IMG/VR virus record: IMGVR_UViG_3300037558_002079
Coordinates: 1-25,199 of that record
Length of the DNA stretch: 25,199 nucleotides
Strand: one strand, 5' to 3'
DNA from: a virus
In this document: piece after piece, positions 1 through 5,194 of the stretch
Position numbering within the stretch: the first letter of the stretch is position 1
How the letters are laid out: the number at the start of each line of letters is the position of its first letter
Translations under genes and position numbers: made by a program
Notes under the pieces: generated by a model
The model's database searches: none
The model's input: only the letters and a program-made list of their open reading frames with translations
What the model was told of the DNA's origin: nothing

Positions 1-20
1 GCATACAGTATATATCAAAT

Positions 21-103
21 GCGGCTGGCCGGAATTGAACCGGCAAAGCAGCTATGCCGCTGGATTTTAAGTCCAGTGTGTTTACCAATTTCACCACAGC
101 CGC
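21..103 (-). tRNA. tRNA-Leu (anticodon UAA)
   Basis: The reverse strand folds into a complete class II cloverleaf: a 7-bp acceptor stem (GCGGCTG with CAGCCGC), a D arm with GG in its loop, a 5-bp anticodon stem CTGGA/TCCAG around the loop CTTAAAA, a long variable arm as expected for leucine, and a T arm GCCGG-TTCAATT-CCGGC. The anticodon UAA lies at 69-67 and reads UUA (and UUG by wobble). The 3' CCA is not encoded, so the host enzyme must add it. It lies only 7 bp beyond the peroxiredoxin stop codon on the same strand, so it is probably cut from the grx-prx transcript. Phage tRNAs commonly supply codons used more by the phage than by the host; TTA is frequent in the AT-rich genes here. Confidence 0.95.
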
Positions 104-110
104 ATTTAAT

Positions 111-605
111 CTATTCTACCTTCAAAAACTCCAGCACCTTATCAGGAGTGCTTTCTACGTAGGGATCATCGTCAAGTCCTAGATTGTTGAATCCTTCTTC
201 AACGAACATCTTTTCTACTTTTTTGTTGTTCACTACCATTGCATAACGCCAGCTGCGCATGCCAAACCCTTGGAATGGTTTATCTACCAGCATGTTCATG
301 CCACGTGTAAAAACACCATCACCATCTGGAATCATTTCTACTTTTTCAATACCAAGATTTGTAGCCCAAGCGTTCATTACGAAACTATCGTTGACACTCA
401 TACAATAGACTGCATTGATGCCAAGTGATACCATTTCATCGTAAGCTGCTTCATAAGCAGGTAACTGTTTACTGCTGCATACCGGAGTGAATGCTCCTGG
501 CAGTGATACTACGACAACTCGCTTGTCTTTGAAGTATTCATCTGTAGTTGCATCATGCCAGTCTGGACCCATCCTTACTCGAAAATTCTTTTGTGGTACA
601 ATCAT
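111..605 (-). CDS. Prx5-type (type II) peroxiredoxin
   Basis: A 164-residue thiol peroxidase of the Prx5/type II group, near the usual family length. The peroxidatic site PGAFTPVCSS lies at 36-45 with Cys43, Pro36 and Thr40 in place; the SVNDSFV motif is at 70-76, and Arg120 in the WRYAMVV stretch fits the conserved catalytic arginine. It would reduce H2O2 or alkyl hydroperoxides in the cytoplasm. The only other cysteine is Cys68, so the C-terminal resolving cysteine of vertebrate Prx5 is missing and the enzyme should need an outside thiol. The glutaredoxin gene just upstream (19 bp gap) is the obvious reductant; in some bacteria these two domains are fused in one protein. The ATG is preceded by AGGAG at good spacing. 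The family call is secure; the pairing with the neighbour is inference. Confidence 0.93.
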   Translation of the reverse strand: MIVPQKNFRVRMGPDWHDATTDEYFKDKRVVVVSLPGAFTPVCSSKQLPAYEAAYDEMVSLGINAVYCMSVNDSFVMNAWATNLGIEKVEMIPDGDGVFTRGMNMLVDKPFQGFGMRSWRYAMVVNNKKVEKMFVEEGFNNLGLDDDPYVESTPDKVLEFLKVE

Positions 606-624
606 TTGTTCTCCTATGTGTGTG

Positions 625-870
625 TTAAAGTGTTTCTAGATGTGCTTTCAGTTCGGGTAAACCACCTATAAATTCACCCTTGACAAAAAATTGTGGCACA
701 TCTTGCGACTTTGTGCCAGACATCAGTGCTCCAAAGAGGTGCTTATCGCAGTTTACGGTAGCAAATTTGATACCTCGCTCTTGCATAAGTTTGGCTCCTT
801 CTTCGCATTTTTCGCAATCTGGATAGGCTACATGGCGGAACACCACTGAACCTTTAATTTCTAATTGCAT
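625..870 (-). CDS. glutaredoxin
   Basis: An 81-residue glutaredoxin of normal length for the family. It has a dithiol active site C19-E-K-C22, an unusual variant of CPYC, the cis-proline stretch DVPQFFV around Pro59, and the GG pair at 69-70 that follows it in glutaredoxins. Cys41 is an extra cysteine. Expected role: thiol transfer from glutathione in the cytoplasm, probably recycling the peroxiredoxin encoded 19 bp downstream, and possibly ribonucleotide reductase, the usual partner of phage glutaredoxins. It is the first gene after a sigma70-type promoter (1019-991) and its leader contains a strongly paired RNA element (960-894). The ribosome site is a modest AGGA, 5 bases before the ATG. 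Confidence 0.92.
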   Translation of the reverse strand: MQLEIKGSVVFRHVAYPDCEKCEEGAKLMQERGIKFATVNCDKHLFGALMSGTKSQDVPQFFVKGEFIGGLPELKAHLETL

Positions 871-882
871 GTTTTCCTATTT

Positions 883-960
883 GGGGATTGTTTGTAGAAC
901 CTGAGCAATCCTTTGCTGGCCCTACATGTCTACAACTTGCTTTGCGGGCGCAGGTCCTAC
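883..960 (-). ncRNA. structured 5' leader RNA before glutaredoxin, class not recognised
   Basis: Between the promoter at 1019-991 and the glutaredoxin ATG lies a leader of about 114 nt. On the minus strand GTAGGACCTG (960-951) pairs over 10 bp with CAGGTTCTAC (903-894), including one G-U pair. On the plus strand that position would be an A-C mismatch, which points to a leftward RNA. Inside, GCCC (949-946) can pair with GGGC (922-919), and AGCAA (941-937) with TTGCT (908-904), crossing it as a pseudoknot. GGATTG (911-906) can pair with CAATCC (890-885), whose loop holds the 3' half of the long stem, so a rival fold exists. The layout resembles a riboswitch or cis-acting control element, but I could not match it to a class I know. 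A stand-alone small RNA or a processing signal is possible. Confidence 0.5.
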
Positions 961-990
961 TGAGTATTTACATTTCTAAACTAAAATTAT

Positions 991-1019
991 ATTGTAAATG
1001 ATAATAAAACCAATGTCAA
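991..1019 (-). promoter_or_regulatory. sigma70-type promoter for grx-prx-tRNA
   Basis: On the minus strand an exact -35 box TTGACA (1019-1014) is followed by a 17-bp spacer and the -10 box TACAAT (996-991; five of six match TATAAT). Transcription should start near 984 and read the structured leader, glutaredoxin, peroxiredoxin and the tRNA. It starts just past the guaA stop codon (1029-1027), so it gives this trio its own expression by host RNA polymerase. The box and spacer layout matches the promoter at 3919-3891. Confidence 0.78.
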
Positions 1020-1026
1020 CCATTTT

Positions 1027-2763
1027 TTATTCCCAACCAAATGTTCCTGGCGGTTTGTGTGTAATATCATAAAACACACTGTCTATTTCCTCAATATTGT
1101 ACAATTGGTTGACAATCTCATCTACAATAGGCCAATCTATCTTAGCAAATTTTGCTGTCATCACATCTCTTGAACATACTGGACGGATAACAACGCTATC
1201 CTTATCACCATTTATGCTGACAGGTAATAAAATAGTTAGGTGTTGGAATATCTTTTTCATCCATTTGTGTTTTTCTAAGAGTTGTGTGATTACATGATCT
1301 GCTTCTCGTAATAGGTCTAATCGTTCTTGAGTGCAGTGTGCAGTACGAGATTGCCAAGTAGGAAAGGCATGATGATCCTGTGGAGGCAGATATGTGACTA
1401 CTCTGTTGGCATCAGCTAACTGGTTTGTAATTTCAATTGATTTAGTTTCAAGACTTTGCCAATCCTTTTCTAGTTCAATAACAACTGGCTGAGTGTAAGT
1501 TCGCATATCACCTTGTACACCTACAGAGTCAACAGGCAATCTTGTTTTATATTTCTTTTGTATCCTTTGATCTGTGCACAAAACATTAATAGATAATCCT
1601 GGACCAGGAAAAGGATGCCGATATACTATTTCTTTTGGCAACCCTAATTTATCGCCAAGGATCCTTGCTTCATCTTTATATAATTCTTTCAACGGTTCAA
1701 CAACCAATCCCTTACGGATAAATTCTTGTACACCGGCCACCCTATTATGATGTGATTTGATTACCTTACTGTTTCGTGTGCCGCCTGATTCAATAATATC
1801 TGGATACAGAGTACCCTGTCCTAACATCCATTCATCAGGATCCAATTCTAATTCACTGATAAATTTTTCTCTCACTTTGAGAAATGTTTCACCAACTGAT
1901 TTACGTTTCTGTTCTGGATCTATTAAACCTTGGATAGCTGATAAGAAATCTGCACTGTAATCTCTGTATTTTATATTTGTATAACCAAGGCTGTCATATG
2001 TAGCACGGATTTGGTCGCCTTCGCCTTTACGCATAAATCCATTATCTACGAAAAGGCCAAGCACACGATCCTGGCCGATACTTGCGTTTAACAATTCAAA
2101 GGCAACTGTGCTATCTATACCTCCACTTACAAACAACAATACCTTTCTTGTACCTACCTGTGTTTTAATTTTTTCAATGGTGTCAAGAGAAAAATTATCC
2201 ATACTCCAATTTCGTCTTGCCTTACAAATTTTTGCAAAGTTTAACAATATATGATAACCGTCCTGTGTATCCGAAACTTCAGGATGAAACTGTAAAGTAT
2301 AGATAGACTTTTTTGTGTGCTGTAATGCAGCAACTACACCGTTGTTGGTTTGGCCAATAATATCAAAATCTGGTGGAATATTTGTTACAGTGTCAAAATG
2401 ACTCATCCAGATTTGACTGCCTTGTCTTACTCCTTCCCATAGAGGACTATCTTTTACTTGAGACAAATTAGACTTACCGAATTCAGTGTTGGCCTTTTTT
2501 TCAACTGCGCCTCCATAATGAGCAGAAATCAGTTGATGGCCAAGGCATATTCCTAATATTGGTAGTTGGGTAGCAAATATTTTATCAGTCAATCCTGATA
2601 AATTGGTGCCAGGACCTCCGCTTATAATAAGGCCTTTGGGATTCTTAAGAGATGATGCAGTAAAATCTTGATCGATTATTTCAGATCTATAGCCTAACAT
2701 ACGTAATCGTTTGCTGATTAAATGTGTGTATTGACTACCCAAGTCGATAATATAAATGCACAT
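1027..2763 (-). CDS. guaA: GMP synthase (glutamine-hydrolysing), long form
   Basis: A 578-residue enzyme that aminates XMP to GMP with glutamine and ATP in the cytoplasm. The N-terminal class I glutamine amidotransferase domain has the nucleophile Cys73 in GICLGHQ and the partner pair His160 and Glu162 in FHPEV. The ATP pyrophosphatase P-loop SGGIDST is at 213-219. Further conserved motifs are GQGTLYPDIIESG, RHPFPGPGL, SVGVQGDMRTY and the C-terminal DITHKPPGT. Most bacterial GuaA proteins have about 525 residues; the extra length lies in the C-terminal dimerisation part and is reminiscent of the longer eukaryotic-like form. No strong ribosome site stands before the ATG: AGGAGG lies 20 bases away inside a hairpin, and a TATAAATA box ends only 4 bases before the start. 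All catalytic residues I can check are present. It would raise the guanine nucleotide supply during infection. Confidence 0.95.
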   Translation of the reverse strand: MCIYIIDLGSQYTHLISKRLRMLGYRSEIIDQDFTASSLKNPKGLIISGGPGTNLSGLTDKIFATQLPILGICLGHQLISAHYGGAVEKKANTEFGKSNLSQVKDSPLWEGVRQGSQIWMSHFDTVTNIPPDFDIIGQTNNGVVAALQHTKKSIYTLQFHPEVSDTQDGYHILLNFAKICKARRNWSMDNFSLDTIEKIKTQVGTRKVLLFVSGGIDSTVAFELLNASIGQDRVLGLFVDNGFMRKGEGDQIRATYDSLGYTNIKYRDYSADFLSAIQGLIDPEQKRKSVGETFLKVREKFISELELDPDEWMLGQGTLYPDIIESGGTRNSKVIKSHHNRVAGVQEFIRKGLVVEPLKELYKDEARILGDKLGLPKEIVYRHPFPGPGLSINVLCTDQRIQKKYKTRLPVDSVGVQGDMRTYTQPVVIELEKDWQSLETKSIEITNQLADANRVVTYLPPQDHHAFPTWQSRTAHCTQERLDLLREADHVITQLLEKHKWMKKIFQHLTILLPVSINGDKDSVVIRPVCSRDVMTAKFAKIDWPIVDEIVNQLYNIEEIDSVFYDITHKPPGTFGWE

Positions 2764-2878
2764 ATCATATTTATAATAGGAGGCCTCCTAGCGTGAACTA
2801 GGAGGTTAGGAGTGGTTTTTGGCGGCCTAGAACAATCAGCCTTTAACCGGAAGGAAAAATTGGACCAAAAACCGGGGT
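2764..2878. other. structured intergenic region before guaA
   Basis: About 115 bp without a gene and richer in G+C than its surroundings. It holds a perfect 8-bp hairpin, CCTCCTAG (2784-2791), a 6-base loop and CTAGGAGG (2798-2805), next to the palindrome AGGAGGCCTCCT (2778-2789), so the same bases can pair two ways. Beyond it GGTTTTTGG (2814-2822) and CCAAAAACC (2865-2873) form a perfect 9-bp stem around an inner CCTT/AAGG hairpin (2840-2854). There is no clear T-run after the first hairpin, so it is not a classic terminator. On the minus strand it would be the leader of guaA and could hide or expose the only AGGAGG. Its function is unknown. Confidence 0.45.
2768..2775 (-). promoter_or_regulatory. 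TATAAATA late-promoter-like box at guaA
   Basis: A perfect match to the T4-type late promoter box TATAAATA, ending 4 bases before the guaA ATG. If used, transcription would begin at about the start codon and give a leaderless mRNA. A chance match in AT-rich DNA is possible. Confidence 0.35.
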
Positions 2879-3154
2879 TTATGCAAATTCATTTACCCAT
2901 TCAATTTCATCAATATCCCAGATATCATGAAAAGGTACAACGAATTGTAATCGACTTGATTCATCGATCAAACGCACAAGACTATTAGCTACATCGCGCT
3001 TGACAATAATTCCAAGTGATTCATATTTTTTATTGTGTATGTGTTTGTTACCAGATAAGTTAGGAGTAGGATTACCATCACCATCACATGCCGTGGTAAC
3101 AGTAAATTTACAGGCATAACTTTTACCTTCAATTACTTCCTTGATGTTCAACAT
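2879..3154 (-). CDS. small hypothetical phage protein (91 aa)
   Basis: No recognised family. The 91 residues look like a compact soluble domain: an N-terminal stretch beginning MLNIKEVIEGKSYACKF, a Gly/Asn-rich loop near 24-40, then a beta-rich part with KYESLGIIVKRD and a conserved-looking acidic tail ending DIDEIEWVNEFA. There is no signal peptide or membrane segment. The start ATG lies inside the end of the upstream 57-residue gene (26-bp overlap in another frame), and the two are probably translated from one leftward mRNA started at 3919-3891. Proteins of this size and style are common in the early regions of T4-like marine phages. I can give no function. Confidence 0.75.
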   Translation of the reverse strand: MLNIKEVIEGKSYACKFTVTTACDGDGNPTPNLSGNKHIHNKKYESLGIIVKRDVANSLVRLIDESSRLQFVVPFHDIWDIDEIEWVNEFA

Positions 3155-3302
3155 TAGATTTTAATTCTTCTTGGATTTTTTGCAATAATTGTAATGTCAT
3201 CCTGTTAGCTTCAGCTAACATTTGCTCTCTTGCAGGGTAAGGCATAATGAAATTATAAGTGACAAAGCACCCTATAATAAAACCTATGGTTAGTTTTAAC
3301 AT
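3129..3302 (-). CDS. small membrane-anchored protein (57 aa)
   Basis: A short gene easily missed by length filters. It starts at the ATG at 3302-3300 and stops with TGA at 3131-3129. The first 20 residues (MLKLTIGFIIGCFVTYNFIM) form one hydrophobic membrane segment. The rest, with REQMLAEANRMTLQLLQKIQ near 25-44, is charged and likely a helix or coiled coil. Its end overlaps the next gene by 26 bp, and its start lies 15 bp from the stop of the gene upstream, as expected in a packed phage operon. It has the same layout (N-terminal anchor, charged tail) as the 64-residue neighbour. Its function is unknown; such proteins may act at the host inner membrane. Confidence 0.7.
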   Translation of the reverse strand: MLKLTIGFIIGCFVTYNFIMPYPAREQMLAEANRMTLQLLQKIQEELKSNVEHQGSN

Positions 3303-3316
3303 TTTGACTTGTAGTT

Positions 3317-3511
3317 TTATTTATCAGTTGAAGTGGAATTTTCATTCCATTTTAAAATTTCAGTGTTTCCAGCACTGTCTATCCTAGTCTTTAAAAATTG
3401 TTGATCAATTAGAGCTTCTATCACAGTATCAACTACATTTGATCTATAGGACCTTGTTAACCAAAGTCCAACAATAGTACCAACGACATAACTAGCAAAT
3501 ATTTCCAACAT
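3317..3511 (-). CDS. small membrane-anchored protein (64 aa)
   Basis: A 64-residue protein with an N-terminal membrane segment (about residues 3-19, FASYVVGTIVGLWL), a positive RSYRS stretch just after it (which would keep the tail in the cytoplasm) and a mostly helical charged tail. I recognise no family, but short anchored proteins of this kind are frequent in T4-like marine phages. It sits 3 bp after the stop of the 51-residue CxxC gene. No ribosome site is visible; CTAAATA ends 4 bases before the ATG and overlaps the upstream stop codon, so translation may depend on coupling with that gene. Confidence 0.72.
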   Translation of the reverse strand: MLEIFASYVVGTIVGLWLTRSYRSNVVDTVIEALIDQQFLKTRIDSAGNTEILKWNENSTSTDK

Positions 3512-3514
3512 AAA

Positions 3515-3670
3515 TTATTTAGTGACTTCATTAATGTTTGGATACCATTCCCAATCCTCACCACACTCATAGCAAGGATCACTTTGGGTATATCTAGAAT
3601 TAGGAGAGCTAGAAGGATCTAAGCTAAGGAGATAATAGGTAGAGGCATAAACAATTAGTATTGCTAACAT
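3515..3670 (-). CDS. 51-aa protein with membrane segment and CxxC motif
   Basis: A short gene from the ATG at 3670-3668 to TAA at 3517-3515. Residues 2-17 (LAILIVYASTYYLLSL) form a hydrophobic segment, either an anchor or an uncleaved signal. After a Ser/Pro-rich linker comes DPCYECGEDWEWYP (31-44), where Cys33 and Cys36 could bind a metal or form a disulphide. It lies 1 bp from the stop of the 66-residue gene upstream and 3 bp before the next start, which strongly supports it as a real member of the operon. Its function is unknown. Confidence 0.68.
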   Translation of the reverse strand: MLAILIVYASTYYLLSLDPSSSPNSRYTQSDPCYECGEDWEWYPNINEVTK

Positions 3671-3671
3671 G

Positions 3672-3872
3672 TTATCCTTTTAAATTAAAGTTAATTAATT
3701 GTATAAAGTCTATAGGCGCCATAGCCAGGTATTCATTGTCAGATAAAGAATTCAACTTGTTACACAATTGAGACGCAAGGTCAAATGACGGAGCTTGTGT
3801 AATAAAGACACTGTGATATTCATCAAGGATCGTGTACACTCCATTGTCGCACTGGTAAAAATCAAAACGCAT
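3672..3872 (-). CDS. small hypothetical phage protein (66 aa)
   Basis: The first gene of the leftward early operon: 66 residues, soluble, no recognised family. The N-terminal half (MRFDFYQCDNGVYTILDEYH) looks like two beta strands, and the C-terminal half a helix with LASQLCNKLNSLSDNEYLAM. The start is well defined: GGAG lies 6 bases before the ATG, and a strong sigma70-type promoter is placed directly upstream. Being first behind an early promoter suggests a host-takeover or early regulatory role, but nothing in the sequence shows this. Confidence 0.72.
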   Translation of the reverse strand: MRFDFYQCDNGVYTILDEYHSVFITQAPSFDLASQLCNKLNSLSDNEYLAMAPIDFIQLINFNLKG

Positions 3873-3890
3873 GTTTCTCCTTATTTAGCT

Positions 3891-3919
3891 AGTATATAAT
3901 CATTTAGAATTAATGTCAA
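3891..3919 (-). promoter_or_regulatory. sigma70-type promoter for the leftward early operon
   Basis: On the minus strand TTGACA (3919-3914) is followed by a 17-bp spacer and TATACT (3896-3891; five of six match TATAAT). The start should fall near 3884, just before the GGAG ribosome site of the 66-residue gene. It lies back to back with the rightward TATAAATA box at 3946-3953, so this roughly 100-bp gap splits a host-polymerase early unit from a phage late unit. The leftward mRNA could run through the small genes into guaA. Confidence 0.8.
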
Positions 3920-3945
3920 GCGGAAACTTATAATTTTTTTTTCTA

Positions 3946-3953
3946 TATAAATA
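3946..3953 (+). promoter_or_regulatory. T4-type late promoter box TATAAATA
   Basis: A perfect TATAAATA 17 bases before the GTG start at 3971, with a GGAG ribosome site between them. A run of T lies upstream. No -35 box is present, as expected for late promoters read with a phage sigma factor (gp55 type). Confidence 0.65.
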
Positions 3954-3970
3954 TTATAGCGGAGAAAAAT

Positions 3971-4210
3971 GTGCTTATAATAGAAATAGATGAAGACTTG
4001 ATAGATGAATGGAAGGCTAGTGCCAAATTATGTAAAAGTAACACACCCATTTCTAAATTAGGTGCAAGTGCAGCGGCAAGCTGTAAAAGTCAAGGGTACC
4101 GAGCGAGATCAGGAAAGAAAAGTCATAAGGTTGGTAAGTCGAGACTTACAGTTGATGGGCGGAAAATAAAAGGAGCGGCATATGGTGGACCATTGCCGGA
4201 TTATAGCTAA
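3971..4210 (+). CDS. small basic hypothetical protein (79 aa), GTG start
   Basis: The reading starts at GTG (3971): GGAG lies 6 bases upstream, while the overlapping ATG at 3969 gives only three codons. The N-terminal 20 residues are acidic (IEIDEDLIDEW); the rest is strongly basic and rich in Lys, Gly and Ser, with KSQGYRARSGKKSHKVGKSR near 38-57 and a final GGPLPDYS. Such a tail suggests nucleic-acid binding or a virion-associated peptide, but I recognise no family. It is coupled to the YqgE/AlgH gene by a TAATG overlap. The gene is well supported by promoter, ribosome site and coupling; its role is unknown. Confidence 0.72.
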   Translation: MLIIEIDEDLIDEWKASAKLCKSNTPISKLGASAAASCKSQGYRARSGKKSHKVGKSRLTVDGRKIKGAAYGGPLPDYS

Positions 4211-4773
4211 TGTTTGAAATGTTGGAAAACAAAATTTTGATATCTCATCCTAGTTGTAACAAGGACTCCTTATTTTATAACACCGTGATTTTCTTATATC
4301 AGGATCGACCAAACCAAGGGTCACTAGGCTTTATATTAAATAAACCAAGTAAGTATACAGTTGAAGACATTTGCAAAGATAAAAAGATAGAGTTTAATTG
4401 TTCATACCGTCCACCAGTTTATCATGGTGGTCCTGTAAATCAACAATCATTATTGATGTTACATTCAGATGATTGGGCTAGCCAGAATACCGTCCGAATA
4501 AGCGATAAATTATGTATCACTAGCGATAATTTCATGTTAGAAAAAATAGGAATAAATGATCAGCCTGCCTACTGGAAGATAGTTGGAGGATTATGTGGGT
4601 GGGCACCAGGACAATTACAAGCAGAGTTGACTGGTAAACCTCCATATCAACCAAATCAAAGTTGGCTGATAGCTAATGCAACCGATGATGTCCTATTTAA
4701 TAGCACTGGAAAGACAGCATGGAAAAACGCATTTGATATTTGCAGTTCACAGTTATTTGATCGCTATTTATAA
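4210..4773 (+). CDS. YqgE/AlgH-family protein (DUF179)
   Basis: A 187-residue protein with the full pattern of the YqgE/AlgH (UPF0301) family: GFILNKPS at 40-47, YHGGPV at 71-76, the signature GGLCGWAPGQLQAEL at 126-140 and SWLIA at 151-155. The length is as expected and no part is missing. In bacteria the family is widely conserved but its biochemistry is unclear; the AlgH name comes from an alginate-regulation phenotype in Pseudomonas. The ATG overlaps the upstream stop codon (TAATG), so it shares the late promoter at 3946. The family call is secure; why a phage carries it is not known. It is probably an acquired host gene. Confidence 0.92.
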   Translation: MFEMLENKILISHPSCNKDSLFYNTVIFLYQDRPNQGSLGFILNKPSKYTVEDICKDKKIEFNCSYRPPVYHGGPVNQQSLLMLHSDDWASQNTVRISDKLCITSDNFMLEKIGINDQPAYWKIVGGLCGWAPGQLQAELTGKPPYQPNQSWLIANATDDVLFNSTGKTAWKNAFDICSSQLFDRYL

Positions 4774-4775
4774 TC

Positions 4776-4783
4776 AATAAATA
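4776..4783 (+). promoter_or_regulatory. late-promoter-like box AATAAATA
   Basis: AATAAATA lies 27 bases before the ATG at 4811 in an AT-rich gap, with AAGGA near 4800-4804 as ribosome site. It is a one-base variant of the TATAAATA box and is wider-spaced than the other boxes in the window. Confidence 0.4.
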
Positions 4784-4810
4784 TAAAAAAAATATTTTTA
4801 AGGATATTAC

Positions 4811-5194
4811 ATGAGAAAGTTACTTCTTACGTGGCTTTTCGTCTGGTTTTTAATACCTACAGTATCATCACAAGCCGAAGAGCAAATTACAAGACTACCA
4901 CAGCTAATGGACTGTGGTTCTGTAGCAACCATTGGCAAAAGACTTTCGGCAATAGGGCAAATGCCATTTTTGCAATCTGATGCATCAATGCAAATACCTG
5001 CAAAAAATCAAGTGCCAAGAATTATTTTTGGAGAGGTTATGATTTTTATGAATCAAGATACAAATGCATATAGTATGGTATTCAAATTGCCAGATGATTT
5101 AAGGGCTAAGGGAGGTCCCGACTTGTGTATATTTGGTGTAGGTCATAAACTTCGTCCAGCAATGTCTCAGCCTGCTATAGAGACTGCTTACTAG
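4811..5194 (+). CDS. secreted small protein with signal peptide (127 aa)
   Basis: The first 22-24 residues are a clear Sec signal peptide: [18 protein letters not shown], then a small-residue stretch SSQA that suits signal peptidase I cleavage. The mature part of about 104 residues has two cysteines (in MDCGS and DLCIFG) that could form a disulphide in the periplasm. I recognise no domain. It has its own late-type box and ribosome site. Its last 4 bases overlap the end of the convergent hemA gene, leaving no room for a terminator between them. A phage protein exported to the periplasm could act in lysis, exclusion or the envelope; which of these is not visible. Confidence 0.78.
   Translation: MRKLLLTWLFVWFLIPTVSSQAEEQITRLPQLMDCGSVATIGKRLSAIGQMPFLQSDASMQIPAKNQVPRIIFGEVMIFMNQDTNAYSMVFKLPDDLRAKGGPDLCIFGVGHKLRPAMSQPAIETAY

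Noticed and set aside
883-960. Leader RNA as a known riboswitch or ribozyme (glutamine, SAM, purine, preQ1, hammerhead)
   Set aside because: The core conserved strings I know for these classes are missing; only the stems support it, so it is left unclassified.
2784-2805. Rho-independent terminator from the 8-bp hairpin
   Set aside because: No T-run follows on either strand close to the stem.
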